Shown: positions 1 through 9,171, counted from the stretch's first letter. The stretch: 64,000 nucleotides of DNA from Candidatus Obscuribacterales bacterium (GCA_021732085.1 JAKFVQ010000003.1:62001-126000), one strand, 5' to 3'. A program made the numbers and translations. Notes: a model not told the origin generated them from the letters alone.

Positions 1-144
1 CACCTGGATAACAGACATTCTGTTTTTGGTGAAGTTGTCGAAGGAATGGATGTGGTTAAAAAGATCGGCACCACACCTTGCGGTCCCGGTGATCGTCCGA
101 AAACTGACGTAGTCATCAACAATGTCAAAATAGAAAACAGGTAG
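1..144 (+). CDS. Peptidyl-prolyl cis-trans isomerase, cyclophilin type (C-terminal end, partial)
   Basis: The gene enters from the left edge; only the last 47 codons are visible, ending in TAG at 142-144. The fragment reads [17 protein letters not shown], then a Cys-Gly-Pro-Gly-Asp stretch, then a final beta strand ([10 protein letters not shown]). This is the conserved end of the cyclophilin fold (H-x-VFG-x-V-x-x-G-x-DVV). The family catalyses cis-trans isomerisation of prolyl peptide bonds. Whether this one is cytoplasmic or exported cannot be told, because the N-terminus is outside the window. The next gene starts 17 bases later on the same strand, so the two may be co-transcribed. Confidence 0.9.
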   Translation, partial: HLDNRHSVFGEVVEGMDVVKKIGTTPCGPGDRPKTDVVINNVKIENR

Positions 145-161
145 TGAAAAGGACTGTAGGT

Positions 162-449
162 ATGCGCATTCCATTTGTCTCGTACCTGCTCTCCATATCA
201 CTTTTAGTTGCCTGTTTTATCAGTGGTATTGATTTAGCCTCGGCGGCGGACGACCTTGCTACGGTCCGCGCCGAGGCAAATCGGCGTCTTGGGGATCTCC
301 AATCGGCAGAAAACATGCTGGTTTCTGATATTAATACGTGCAACCAAGAAATTGAAAAATACAATCAAAGAATTGCAGCAAAGCAAGCTGCGCTAAAACA
401 AGTGCAGGATGAGATCAAGAAAATAGAACTCGCTATGAGGTGGTTTTAG
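162..449 (+). CDS. Small exported coiled-coil protein, unknown function
   Basis: This encodes 95 residues from ATG 162, which has AAAGGA about 8 bases upstream. A GTG at 144, overlapping the previous stop codon, is an alternative start but would add a charged extension before the signal. Residues 1-31 form a Sec signal peptide: basic start, hydrophobic core (VSYLLSISLLVACFI), then an Ala-Ser-Ala-Ala cleavage region. The mature part is about 65 residues, rich in Glu, Gln, Lys and Ala with heptad spacing, so probably one long periplasmic helix or coiled coil. No family was recognised. It lies between the cyclophilin and an exported VOC protein, suggesting a small cluster of envelope genes. Confidence 0.65.
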   Translation: MRIPFVSYLLSISLLVACFISGIDLASAADDLATVRAEANRRLGDLQSAENMLVSDINTCNQEIEKYNQRIAAKQAALKQVQDEIKKIELAMRWF

Positions 450-452
450 ACC

Positions 453-1085
453 ATGGGCACTGTAAGAAGTCTTCGTCCAACAATTTGCTCTAAAAATCGG
501 GTGGCGATTCCAGCTAAATTGCTGATTGCGTTATGTGCTTTCATGCTCGGTTCGGCTACATCTGCAAGCGCCGCCGAATCCGCAAAAAAGAAGGTCGATC
601 CAGTTCCTAAAGGGTTTCACACTTTGACCGCGTCGCTTCAATTGAAGAATGCATTTTCTGCGATCGAATACTACAAGAAAGCATTTGGTGCAAAGCAGCT
701 TGAGTTGTATACAACCTCTGATGGTAAGAAGGTAGTACACGCCGAACTAAAGATTGGCGATTCGATCTTGATGTTGAATGATGATTTCTCCAATAAAGAA
801 CATCCTGATCAGGTCCAAACAACTTTGCATATGTCCGTGCCTGATGTCGATAAAGCCTTCGAGCAAGCTATCAGCGCCGGAGCAAAGGCAGAAATGCCGC
901 TTCAAAACATGTTCTGGGGAGACCGCTATGGAGAACTTATAGATCCATTTGGTCAGAGATGGTCGATGTCGAGTCATATCGAAGATGTTGCGCCTGATGA
1001 GATTAATAAGCGGGCACGCGAGTATTTCGAAAAAATGAAAATGACGACTGACGAATCAATTAAGCAGGCAGATACACCAAAGTAA
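453..1085 (+). CDS. Exported VOC (glyoxalase/PhnB-like) family protein
   Basis: This 210-residue protein has a likely N-terminal export signal (residues about 15-40, hydrophobic LLIALCAFMLGSATS, Ala-rich cleavage region). One VOC module follows, similar to PhnB/YdfO proteins: an early TASLQLKNAFSAIEYYKKAF strand-helix, a central ELKIGDSILMLNDD segment, and a final WGDRYGELIDPFGQRWSMS strand. The fold usually binds a metal or small ligand through residues at strand ends. The usual glyoxalase metal ligands are not clearly complete, so no enzymatic activity is assigned. Most members are cytoplasmic, which makes the signal sequence unusual. The gene starts 3 bases after the previous stop codon, with GAGGTGG upstream, so it is in the same operon. 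Confidence 0.75.
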   Translation: MGTVRSLRPTICSKNRVAIPAKLLIALCAFMLGSATSASAAESAKKKVDPVPKGFHTLTASLQLKNAFSAIEYYKKAFGAKQLELYTTSDGKKVVHAELKIGDSILMLNDDFSNKEHPDQVQTTLHMSVPDVDKAFEQAISAGAKAEMPLQNMFWGDRYGELIDPFGQRWSMSSHIEDVAPDEINKRAREYFEKMKMTTDESIKQADTPK

Positions 1086-1101
1086 TTACTCAATCGACAT
1101 T

Positions 1102-2484
1102 TTATGTACCTGCAAGCGGTGTGCCGCGCGCTTTGAAGATCTTCTGAAGTTCAAGCAAGCAAGTATAGGTCGGAAGCAACCAGATCATTTGCTCGCTTCC
1201 ACATGACTCTTTGGCGCTATCCAGAGCGCGGTCGAGGGAAGGTTCAACTGTGATTTTGTCTGCAGGAACCCCGGCGTACTTCAGTCTCACTGCAAGATCG
1301 TGGCAGCGCGTGCCGCTGACTACAAATGGTCCTGCACACCCGGCTAGCTGCTCGAAGTCAGCGTCCCAGATCCACGACACATCACGCCCATCGGCGTAAT
1401 TATCGTTGAGAGCAATCAAAAACTTTCCTTGGGGATCGCGTGCCGCTGCCTGTAAGGCTTGTGATGCTCCAGCTGGATTCTTGATCAGCTGAATTAGGAT
1501 TTGCTTTCCATCAAGCATAACGCGCTCTGAACGTCCGAATAAAGTGGAGTAAGTGCACAAGCCTTTCTTTATCGCTTCTGCCGGCAGCCCGAGTTTGAAA
1601 GCAAGAGCTGCTGCTGCCAGTGCGTTGTAAACATTGAAGGTACCGGGCAGATTCAACTCAATTTCTATTTTTTGATTCTCGTAATGGAGAGTGAACTGCG
1701 ATCCAGTTGCAAGAACCTTCACATTCTCGGCGAAGACATTTGGTTCTGGGCGCTTATGACCGCACGCACAGCGGTAATGTCCGAGTTGTCCATAAACGAG
1801 CAAATCATACACATATTCATTTCCGCAAGCCGGACAATAGGAAAGCTCTGATGTATTGGCCTCACCAATGTGCTCACGACTTTGCGATTCTCCGCAAGTT
1901 TCGCTTGCCAGATTCTTTATTCCATAAAACAGACGCTCTACATTTGGCACCATCTGGGCTACGTTGGGATCGTCGGCATTCAGGATAGCTGGCGAAGAAT
2001 TGACTGCAATTCCGGATCTTATCAACTTTGCTGTAGTATCCAATTCTCCGAATCGATCTAACTGATCGCGAAAAAGATTTGTCACCACTACATTGCCAAT
2101 CTTCACTTGCTTAGCCACCAGTGGCAGTGCTGCCTCGTCGATTTCAAACAGGCAGTAATCAGCATCAAGAGTTCCTGTCCAGTTCGACGCATCGACTACG
2201 GTAGCCGCGATTCCAGTTAGCAAATTCGCCCCTTGTCTGTTGTGAACTATCTTCTGGTTAGCAGCTGCAAAGATCGAGGCAATCAAGCCGGACGTGGTGC
2301 TTTTTCCATTTGTGCCACTGACAGCCACCACTCCTTTGCGCGCCTGCGCTGAAAGATGTGAAAGCACGGTAGGCGCGATCTTCAAGGAAACGCGCCCAGG
2401 CAAATTCGAGCCCAACCCCAAGCCCATGATGCGGATCGCTTGGGCCGATAATTTTCCGGCAATTACTGCTAAGGTGTCGCTCAC
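1102..2484 (-). CDS. murT: Lipid II isoglutaminyl synthase (glutamine-hydrolysing) subunit MurT
   Basis: This is a 460-residue Mur-ligase-family protein with a GTG start at 2484. It has the ATP-binding P-loop GTNGKSTT (about residue 57), a Mur central domain, an inserted four-Cys zinc ribbon (CPAC ... CACG, about residues 218-243) and a C-terminal DUF1727 region. That combination is diagnostic of MurT. MurT, with the glutaminase GatD, amidates the alpha-carboxylate of D-Glu in lipid II, in the cytoplasm. The gene starts 2 bases after the NAD kinase stop codon, so the two form an operon. GatD normally sits next to MurT, but none is seen here; downstream genes run on the opposite strand. Confidence 0.9.
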   Translation of the reverse strand: MSDTLAVIAGKLSAQAIRIMGLGLGSNLPGRVSLKIAPTVLSHLSAQARKGVVAVSGTNGKSTTSGLIASIFAAANQKIVHNRQGANLLTGIAATVVDASNWTGTLDADYCLFEIDEAALPLVAKQVKIGNVVVTNLFRDQLDRFGELDTTAKLIRSGIAVNSSPAILNADDPNVAQMVPNVERLFYGIKNLASETCGESQSREHIGEANTSELSYCPACGNEYVYDLLVYGQLGHYRCACGHKRPEPNVFAENVKVLATGSQFTLHYENQKIEIELNLPGTFNVYNALAAAALAFKLGLPAEAIKKGLCTYSTLFGRSERVMLDGKQILIQLIKNPAGASQALQAAARDPQGKFLIALNDNYADGRDVSWIWDADFEQLAGCAGPFVVSGTRCHDLAVRLKYAGVPADKITVEPSLDRALDSAKESCGSEQMIWLLPTYTCLLELQKIFKARGTPLAGT

Positions 2485-2486
2485 GT

Positions 2487-3407
2487 TTAAGTCGAAAAGA
2501 TATCGTTTACTTGCGGATCTACAAAAGCAATTAAATCATGTTCGCTGGCTCGAACAACTAATTCTTCACCAAGCGGGAATTGATATTCGATGTGCTGCCC
2601 ATCTATATACAGGGCACCGGTTCTCATCTGGGAAATGATCACCATCTTCTGAGTACGGCCGAGAGTGCCTTTCATGAATTTGAACGTCTGTCCGGGCTTG
2701 GTCCATCCTTCGCGAATCACATATTGATATTGCTGCTCGCAGATTGGCAGCACTGAACCACCGGCTGATTTTATGGCGCCAGTTGAGCCAGGCGGCGGTC
2801 CCACCCAAATTCCAGAGGAGCGCTGCTCTTCTTCAAGGTCATCAATGGTGAGCAAATATCGACTGGTGCCAGCTGGATTGCAGTGCGCTATGAGCACTTC
2901 GTTTAAAACCAGCTCGGGCAATAATTCGCCATTCAATTCAAGCTGAAGGCGTAAAAGGCGGGAAGGCGATATTTGACCAGCCAAAATGCCATCGAGCACT
3001 TTGACGAAATTGCTGCGATTGGCAAGGCAAAAGTGTCCGAAACTCGAACCTGGGGCTGAGTTGACGCCGAGCAACGGAACTCTGTGCAGTGAATGAGACG
3101 CGTCAAGAAATGTGCCGTCGCCTCCGACAGAAATCACCAGGTCGTAGTGTTGAGTCTCTTCGTCGATTTCAGCTCTATGCAACGACACAAATTCAACATT
3201 GCGCGCCGTCAACTCTTTCTCAATCAGCTCGAGCGTTTCGACATGTTGCTCATGAGCGGTTTTTACTTTCGCTACCGAGGCATGCCCTTCTTCCAACAGC
3301 TTCAAAAATCGAGGCTCTTTGAATTCAAGTGCCTGAAGCTGCAATGTTGATTTTTTGAAAACAACGAGGACTTTCTTCAGATCCAACTGAAAACCCTGCC
3401 AGAGCAA
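2487..3407 (-). CDS. NAD(+)/NADH kinase family protein
   Basis: This 306-residue protein has a TTG start at 3407. It carries the NAD kinase signature VGGDGTFLDASH (about residue 95) and a downstream glycine-rich GPPPGSTGAIKSAGGS motif in the NAD-binding domain, and ends in the beta-rich C-terminal domain. NAD kinases phosphorylate the 2'-OH of NAD using ATP or polyphosphate to make NADP in the cytoplasm. The second conserved motif is GVNSAPGSSFGHF rather than the usual GVNxGxLGFL. This suggests a divergent member, so substrate preference is uncertain. It is the first gene of a two-gene operon with murT and is divergent from alaS. Confidence 0.8.
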   Translation of the reverse strand: MLWQGFQLDLKKVLVVFKKSTLQLQALEFKEPRFLKLLEEGHASVAKVKTAHEQHVETLELIEKELTARNVEFVSLHRAEIDEETQHYDLVISVGGDGTFLDASHSLHRVPLLGVNSAPGSSFGHFCLANRSNFVKVLDGILAGQISPSRLLRLQLELNGELLPELVLNEVLIAHCNPAGTSRYLLTIDDLEEEQRSSGIWVGPPPGSTGAIKSAGGSVLPICEQQYQYVIREGWTKPGQTFKFMKGTLGRTQKMVIISQMRTGALYIDGQHIEYQFPLGEELVVRASEHDLIAFVDPQVNDIFST

Positions 3408-3481
3408 TGAAAAGTGGGGGCGCCAAAGGTTGCCTAAGGGTATCAGATCAGTGAGTCGCTTTCCAGTCTGAGGCGGGGGAC

Positions 3482-3490
3482 TGCTATACT
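3482..3490 (+). promoter_or_regulatory. Extended -10 promoter element upstream of alaS
   Basis: TGCTATACT matches an extended -10 box (TG-n-TATACT). It lies 66 bases before the alaS ATG, in the 148-base divergent gap between the NAD kinase gene and alaS. The -35 region is poor (TTTCCA at about 3460, spacing 19), as is usual for extended -10 promoters. Confidence 0.5.
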
Positions 3491-3555
3491 GGAAGGTTCA
3501 CGCTACTTAACCGATTCTGGATAAGATGCGCCTACAGGTTTCGAGGAGCAGGGAA

Positions 3556-6216
3556 ATGTCACTTTCCGGGGCAGAAATTCGCAAGAAATTCATAGATTAT
3601 TTCAAAGACAAGCGCGAGCATCTCCATTTGCCTAGCGCCAGTCTGATTCCAGACAACCCGACGCTTCTGCTGACATCAGCGGGCATGGTGCCGTTTGTGC
3701 CCTATTTCCTCGGCCAGGCGCCGCCTCCTAAGTCAAGGATTGTCACCTGTCAAAAGTCCGCCCGCGCTGGCGGGAAAGATTCCGACATCGAAAATATCGG
3801 TCGTACCTCCCGCCACCACAGCTTCTTTGAAATGCTGGGCAATTTCAGCTTCGGCGATTATTTCAAGAAGGAAATCATTCCCTGGTCCTTCGAACTGGTC
3901 ACCAAGGAGCTTGGGCTTGATCCGGACAGAATCAGCGTCACTGTTTTTGAAGGCGAAGGAAGCGTAGCTGCTGACGAAGAAGCCTATGAAATCTGGCACA
4001 ACAAAGTCGGAATGCCTAAAGAACGCATTTCCAGGCTCGGTCGCGCCGACAATTTCTGGGGACCGCCCGGACCAACCGGACCTTGCGGACCGTGCTCTGA
4101 GCTCTACTACGATCGCGGACCGGATATAAAGAATGATCCCGGTGCCGAAGCTCGTGGCGACCGTTTCATCGAAATTTGGAACCTCGTCTTTATGGAACTA
4201 TTCAAAGACGAAGAAGGCAAATATAGCCCACTGGCCGCTAAAAACGTCGATACCGGTGCTGGACTCGATCGCCTGGCGACGGTTATTCAAAAGAAGAACA
4301 ATACTTTTGAAACAGACTTGCTCTTCCCGATTCTGGAAGAAGTGAGCCGGCTCTCCGGTGTCAAATACGGAGCCAACCCTGAAAGCGACACCTATCTCAA
4401 GATCATTACAGACCACGCTCGTTGTGTTACTTTCCTCGTAACTGATGGAGTTCGCACAAGTAATATTGGACGTGGTTACGTTCTGCGCTTTATTATTCGC
4501 CGTGCCGCCCGCTTCGGACGTCTGCTTGGATTGAGCGATCCGTTCATCTATAAGCTAGTGTCAAAAATAGTCGAGATCTATGGCGTGAACTATACGGAAC
4601 TGGCGCCGACCGCCGACTTGACTGAAGAGACGATTCGCAAAGAAGAAGATCGCTTTGCAAAAACGCTGGATCGCGGCATGATTTATCTCAATGATTTGAT
4701 GGAAAAACCAGGCGAGCAATTGCCTGGTGATGAAGCATTTAATCTCTATGCCACCTATGGTTTTCCGATTGAGCTAACCAAAGAAATCGCCGAAGAGAAG
4801 AATAAAACGATTGATATGGAAGCATTCACGAAAGCCCGAGAAGAGCATGAGAAGGTTTCATCAGTCAACAAATTCAATGTCATCATTACCGGTGATGAAG
4901 CACTTTCGGGCGTGCAAAGTAAGCATGGCAGCACGCAATTCACGGGTCACGACAATACTGAAGATGATTCCATTGTCCTGGCAATGATGGAAAAAGGAAA
5001 GCTTGTCGAGCATGCAGAAGAGGGCGAAGAGTTCGAGTTGATTCTCGATCACACTCCATTCTATGCAGAATCGGGCGGGCAGCTAGGCGACCGTGGATTG
5101 ATCCTCAACAACGATGCGCGCATGGAAATCCTCGATACTAAAAAACATGATGGATTGATTGTGCATAAGGCTCGTTTAGTATCAGGCGTACTTGAGCCAG
5201 GCCAGCATGTTCACGCTGAGGTAGATAAGAAACGTCGCGATGCAACAGTTCGCCATCACAGTACGGCTCACTTGTTTCATGCTGCGGTGCGCGCGCTGTT
5301 AGGTAAGAGTGTTCAACAAGCGGGCTCACAAGTTGGACCCGATGCAATGCGTTTTGACTTTTCCTATGATCGTCAACTCACACCGCAAGAAATTCAGCAA
5401 GTTGAGGAATTGATGAACGATTGGGTTCGTCAAAATCTGCCTGTTAAATGCACAGAAATGCCTTTGGATGAAGCCAAACGAACTGGTGCTATTGCCATGT
5501 TTGGCGAAAAATATGGCGACGTGGTCCGCGTGATCTCGATGGGTGATATCAGTCTTGAGTTTTGCGGTGGTACTCACGTTTCCAACACTGGGCAAATCGG
5601 ACCAATCAAGATTGTCACCGAAGGCAGCATCGCATCAGGCGTTCGCCGTGTGGAGGCTTTGGCCGGCTCGAAAGCATGGCACTACATCAGCGATAACATG
5701 AACATCCTTCAAAATGCGTCCTCGAAATTGCGGATTAAACCGCAGGAATTGCTTTCGCAGATTGACCGCTTGCAAGAACAGTTGAAAGCCAAAGAAAAGG
5801 CAACCCAGTTGCTTGAAGAGAAATTGGCCATTGCTCAGGCAGGCGAATTGCTCGCACGCGCCGAATCATTTGGCGAATGCAAGCTTGTGCTTGGTCAGGT
5901 AAAGGATGTTAGTCCTGATGCGTTGAAAGCGTTAGCTGATCACTTGCGAAAGCAAGGCGAGAGAATCGTCACCGTGCTGGCTTGCATACAGGGACCAGAG
6001 AAGTTGACCTTGGTCGCCGGTGTCTCCGATGCTGCCGTGAAATCTGGTGTCAATGCTGGTAAACTCGTGAAAGAAGCCGCCTCAATTTGTGGTGGCAGTG
6101 GCGGTGGCAAGCCGGAGCTTGCTCAAGCTGGCGGCAAGGACCCCTCAAAGATCGACGCCGCCCTGGCAGCCATTCGCGAGCAAATGAAAGCGACCTGCTC
6201 GAGCACTGCTAAATAG
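3556..6216 (+). CDS. alaS: Alanine--tRNA ligase
   Basis: This is 886 residues, close to the family norm of about 875, from ATG 3556. I chose that start because AGGAG lies 7 bases upstream and the protein then begins MSLSGAEIRKKF as in other AlaRS; an upstream ATG at 3526 has no such site. Class II motifs are present (GRTSRHHSFFEMLGNFSFGD). The editing domain has its zinc ligands (HHSTAHLFH and CGGTHV), and the C-terminal C-Ala/DHHA1 domain ends with a Gly-rich GGSGGGKPELAQAGG. It charges tRNA-Ala in the cytoplasm and hydrolyses mischarged Ser- or Gly-tRNA-Ala. Confidence 0.97.
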   Translation: MSLSGAEIRKKFIDYFKDKREHLHLPSASLIPDNPTLLLTSAGMVPFVPYFLGQAPPPKSRIVTCQKSARAGGKDSDIENIGRTSRHHSFFEMLGNFSFGDYFKKEIIPWSFELVTKELGLDPDRISVTVFEGEGSVAADEEAYEIWHNKVGMPKERISRLGRADNFWGPPGPTGPCGPCSELYYDRGPDIKNDPGAEARGDRFIEIWNLVFMELFKDEEGKYSPLAAKNVDTGAGLDRLATVIQKKNNTFETDLLFPILEEVSRLSGVKYGANPESDTYLKIITDHARCVTFLVTDGVRTSNIGRGYVLRFIIRRAARFGRLLGLSDPFIYKLVSKIVEIYGVNYTELAPTADLTEETIRKEEDRFAKTLDRGMIYLNDLMEKPGEQLPGDEAFNLYATYGFPIELTKEIAEEKNKTIDMEAFTKAREEHEKVSSVNKFNVIITGDEALSGVQSKHGSTQFTGHDNTEDDSIVLAMMEKGKLVEHAEEGEEFELILDHTPFYAESGGQLGDRGLILNNDARMEILDTKKHDGLIVHKARLVSGVLEPGQHVHAEVDKKRRDATVRHHSTAHLFHAAVRALLGKSVQQAGSQVGPDAMRFDFSYDRQLTPQEIQQVEELMNDWVRQNLPVKCTEMPLDEAKRTGAIAMFGEKYGDVVRVISMGDISLEFCGGTHVSNTGQIGPIKIVTEGSIASGVRRVEALAGSKAWHYISDNMNILQNASSKLRIKPQELLSQIDRLQEQLKAKEKATQLLEEKLAIAQAGELLARAESFGECKLVLGQVKDVSPDALKALADHLRKQGERIVTVLACIQGPEKLTLVAGVSDAAVKSGVNAGKLVKEAASICGGSGGGKPELAQAGGKDPSKIDAALAAIREQMKATCSSTAK

Positions 6217-6439
6217 AGCTGGGCAGCAGCAGGTCAGACCTTAAAACTATTTGCGCATTCGGCTTCCTTTAAGCCGAGTGTGAGCTTGCCTTAGCCAGTT
6301 CCGCAATCCTTAGCGGATCATGCTGGATCGCAGTTGCGTAAAAAAGATAAGCTGAATGCTCTAGGCGCTGAAAGATATGCCTTGGATAGGCGTTGCGTTT
6401 TTGCTCAGGAATCTCCTGACTAAAAGACTGCTCTGGTGA

Positions 6440-6877
6440 TTGCACTTGCCCGAATTCGACACTACTAAGACTGTGATGGCTTTTGCCGATGGCGGATCGC
6501 GCGGCAATCCTGGACCGGCAGCTTATGGAGCAGTACTGGAGCAGGATGCAAGCGAAGTCACGTTGAGTGATTACCTGGGCATCACCACCAATAATGTCGC
6601 CGAATACACAGGTCTGGTAAAAGTTCTTGAAAAGGCTGCAGAGCTCGGAATCAAGGACCTGGAAGTGAGGATGGACTCCGAGTTGGTAGTCAAGCAGATG
6701 CTCGGCCAATACAGGGTAAGAAATCCCGGACTCATTCCTTTATATGAGAAAGCGAAAATGCTTTCCTCTCGATTTCCTAATTTTCGAATTATTCATGTTA
6801 GGCGAGAGTACAACAAGAAAGCTGATCAGCTTGCCAATCAAGCTATGGACACGGCGACGCGGAGAGCACAGACCTGA
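6440..6877 (+). CDS. Ribonuclease HI family protein
   Basis: This is a 145-residue single-domain RNase H. The N-terminal motif is FADGGSRGNPGPAAYGAVL, with the first catalytic Asp in ADGGS. The catalytic Glu follows in NNVAEYTGL, the next Asp in RMDSELVVKQM, and the last carboxylate in NKKADQLAN. It lacks the basic protrusion of E. coli RnhA and looks like the shorter RnhA-like group of archaea and many bacteria. It cleaves RNA in RNA-DNA hybrids in the cytoplasm. The start is probably TTG 6440, with ATG 6476 as a shorter alternative just before the active site. The stop codon is TGA, which shows that UGA is a normal terminator in this organism. Confidence 0.85.
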   Translation: MHLPEFDTTKTVMAFADGGSRGNPGPAAYGAVLEQDASEVTLSDYLGITTNNVAEYTGLVKVLEKAAELGIKDLEVRMDSELVVKQMLGQYRVRNPGLIPLYEKAKMLSSRFPNFRIIHVRREYNKKADQLANQAMDTATRRAQT

Positions 6878-6892
6878 CGGGGAGGGGAAATT

Positions 6893-7849
6893 TTGAATCG
6901 TAAAAAGCTGCTTGTTTCACTACTGCTGGGCTCGGGGATGCTTTGCAGCAGTTTCGTTTTTGCATTTGAGGGTCGGGCTCAGGACCAACAGACTTTCTCC
7001 AAGAACCTGGCCGGCCCGCCTCCTGTTCGCATTGCTGTGGTCGCCGGTGGCGGCAGTGGGATGGAGCAAGACGTGGTCGATCGCATCACATCTGAGCTTC
7101 AGAACAACCCCGCCTGCAGCGTCTCTACAGTCAATCCGGACTGGTTTGTTCAGTGCAATATCATGGACAAAACGGATACCGTCGGTGGCAGCGTCAGAGT
7201 GAACGGCACCGTGGTTGTGAAAACGACGGCTGGACATGTTCTGAATACCGTCTCAATTCAAACCAACAAACAAGATTTTTCTTTGACCCCGGGAATGCCT
7301 GTAAACAAAGCGTTGCAGGACCGCGGCGCTCGTGAAGTTATAGGCAGTTTAGTGGACCGTGCTCGACAGCCGCTGGCTGATGCTATCAGTTTGGAGATGG
7401 AGGTTCGCCAGAAATTGTTGACCGCCCAAAATCTTGGAGATGAAGATCGTTACGATGAAGGTCTGCAAATCCTGATGAATATCCCGGCTGACTCCCCTCA
7501 TTTTGCCAGTGCACGCAAGATGATCAGCCAGTTCAACATGGAAAAGGACGCGCTGGAGTTTGTGCAGCACGCAAAAGATCTTGCTAAGCAGGGTCAATAT
7601 GCAAAGGCTATACAGGCTCTAAAAGCTGTGGATCCAAAATCCAAGCGCTTCCCTGTGGCTAAGGCGCTGGCCGCTAAATACAGAGCAGCAATGACGCGTC
7701 GCGCTCCAGCAAGGAAAGCGGCAAGTCCTGCAGCCGGTGGCGCGGGCACATCTGCCGAGCTAAAGGCTCTTGAAGCCCAGAAGAAAGCTTTGGACGCTCA
7801 AAAGAAGGCCGTAGAAGCACAGGAGGCGGCGATTAAATCGAAGAAATGA
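6893..7849 (+). CDS. Exported protein with Ala/Lys-rich coiled-coil tail, unknown function
   Basis: This 318-residue protein starts at TTG 6893 with GGAGGGG about 6 bases upstream. The first 30 residues are a Sec signal peptide (NRKKLLVSLLLGSGMLCSSF, Ala cleavage region). A central alpha/beta region (residues about 45-130) starts with a strand and Gly-rich turn (RIAVVAGGGSGMEQ) and has an alternating strand pattern reminiscent of the neighbouring CsgG-family protein. Residues about 160-260 are helical with TPR-like periodicity. The last 40 residues repeat A-Q-K-K-A-[LV] and should form a coiled coil. It precedes a CsgG-family protein and a TPR protein, all exported, so it may belong to the same envelope assembly. 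The stop codon is TGA. Confidence 0.65.
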   Translation: MNRKKLLVSLLLGSGMLCSSFVFAFEGRAQDQQTFSKNLAGPPPVRIAVVAGGGSGMEQDVVDRITSELQNNPACSVSTVNPDWFVQCNIMDKTDTVGGSVRVNGTVVVKTTAGHVLNTVSIQTNKQDFSLTPGMPVNKALQDRGAREVIGSLVDRARQPLADAISLEMEVRQKLLTAQNLGDEDRYDEGLQILMNIPADSPHFASARKMISQFNMEKDALEFVQHAKDLAKQGQYAKAIQALKAVDPKSKRFPVAKALAAKYRAAMTRRAPARKAASPAAGGAGTSAELKALEAQKKALDAQKKAVEAQEAAIKSKK

Positions 7850-8046
7850 CATTGTTCTTAGGAATTTGGTGCGCAAAGTAACGCAGACCCGCATAAAAAC
7901 GAGCGCGCCGAGTGCCTAAATGATTATTATTTCAGGAGCAGAAGCCTACTTAGATCTACCATTACGAGGCGTCAGCCTGCATGGTTCCGGCTTCTACACC
8001 GTGTCATAAGAAATGCAGAAACTGAACATTACGGAGAAATATTTCA

Positions 8047-9108
8047 ATGAGATTGCGCAAAATTGGTGCCCTGCTGATGACACTATCTTTGATGGCAGTG
8101 TCTCTATGCCAAGTTCCGGCTCATGCAGATGCAAAACGCAGAATCGCGGTCATGCCATTCGAGTATGGTGCTGTGACATCACAGGTCGGCACTTACGACG
8201 TTGGTAAAGGCATCACTGAATTGATGATCAACAAGCTCGTCAACGACGGCACCTTCAGAGTCGTTGATCGACAAATGCTTGATCAAATCCTCAAAGAACA
8301 AAACCTTTCTGTTAGTGATAGAGCTGACCCAAATACGGCGATCAAAATCGGTAAGCTTTTGGCTTGCGATGCCATGATCGTTGGAACCGTCACGAACTTC
8401 GGTTTTGAAAGCAAGTCGACCAATATTGGTGGAGCTGCCAGCATGGCTAGCGGTTACATCCCATATGTCGGTAGCCTTCCCTTCGGCGGGCTCGGGTCAA
8501 AGAAGAGCAAAGTAAAAGTTTCTATCAGTGCACGTATCATCGATACTGCTACTGGTGAAATTCTGGGAGTCGCAGAAGGTCAAGGAATGTCATCGCGTGG
8601 TGGCACATCACTCGGTCTTGTTGATTTCGACACAAGCGGCTTCGCTTCAAGCATCGCCGGTGAAGCAACTCACCAGGCAGTTGAGCAGTTAGCTGCTCAG
8701 GTCAATGGTCTTTCAACGAAAATCCCAGACAATCAATCCATCGCCAATGCTGATGTGCAAGGCAAGATTGCGGATGTAACCGGCAATCAGGTCATCATCA
8801 ACGTCGGCAAAATCAACGGTTTGACTGTTGGTGATTCCTTGCAAGTCGAAAGAGTGATCAAAACCATCAAGGATCCTGTCAGCGGACGAATTATCAAAGA
8901 AGTAACCGGTGCAGTTGCTGTAATCAAGCTGAGCCAGGTCGATAAGGACAATTCTACTGGTGAGGTCGTTAAGTCAACCGGCAATGTTTCCGTCGGTGAT
9001 AACGTCAAGAAAGTAACCACTGACGTCTCTGCGGTTGTTCTCACTCCGTTGAATTCATCAGCTGCCACATCGGTTGCTACCCCGGCTAAAAAGCCAGTGA
9101 CCAAATAA
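8047..9108 (+). CDS. CsgG/HfaB-family curli-secretion-like protein
   Basis: This is 353 residues with a Sec signal peptide (residues 1-27, cleavage near AHADA). The following RRIAVMPFEYG, DVGKGITELMINKLVNDGTFRVVDR and CDAMIVGTVTNFGFES segments are the CsgG/HfaB pattern. CsgG monomers form a nonameric outer-membrane channel for curli subunits. Unlike E. coli CsgG there is no lipobox Cys at the signal cleavage site, so outer-membrane anchoring is not shown. The central SKKSKVKVSISARIIDTATGE strands fit the beta-barrel hairpin region. The C-terminal half (residues about 235-325) is a beta-rich extension of the kind found in bacterial FlgT/CsgG-like proteins. No CsgA, CsgB, CsgE or CsgF homologue is visible. 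Confidence 0.75.
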   Translation: MRLRKIGALLMTLSLMAVSLCQVPAHADAKRRIAVMPFEYGAVTSQVGTYDVGKGITELMINKLVNDGTFRVVDRQMLDQILKEQNLSVSDRADPNTAIKIGKLLACDAMIVGTVTNFGFESKSTNIGGAASMASGYIPYVGSLPFGGLGSKKSKVKVSISARIIDTATGEILGVAEGQGMSSRGGTSLGLVDFDTSGFASSIAGEATHQAVEQLAAQVNGLSTKIPDNQSIANADVQGKIADVTGNQVIINVGKINGLTVGDSLQVERVIKTIKDPVSGRIIKEVTGAVAVIKLSQVDKDNSTGEVVKSTGNVSVGDNVKKVTTDVSAVVLTPLNSSAATSVATPAKKPVTK

Positions 9109-9117
9109 TCTACTATC

Positions 9118-9146
9118 GCGGTCCGCTTCGGCGGATCCGCTTTTCT
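9118..9146 (+). terminator. Rho-independent terminator after the csgG-like gene
   Basis: A GC-rich stem (GCGGTCCGC paired with GCGGATCCGC, one bulged T) closes a TTCG tetraloop and is followed by TTTTCTCTT. It begins 10 bases after the stop codon. Confidence 0.85.
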
Positions 9147-9171
9147 CTTACTGATAACAAATGGAAGCGAC

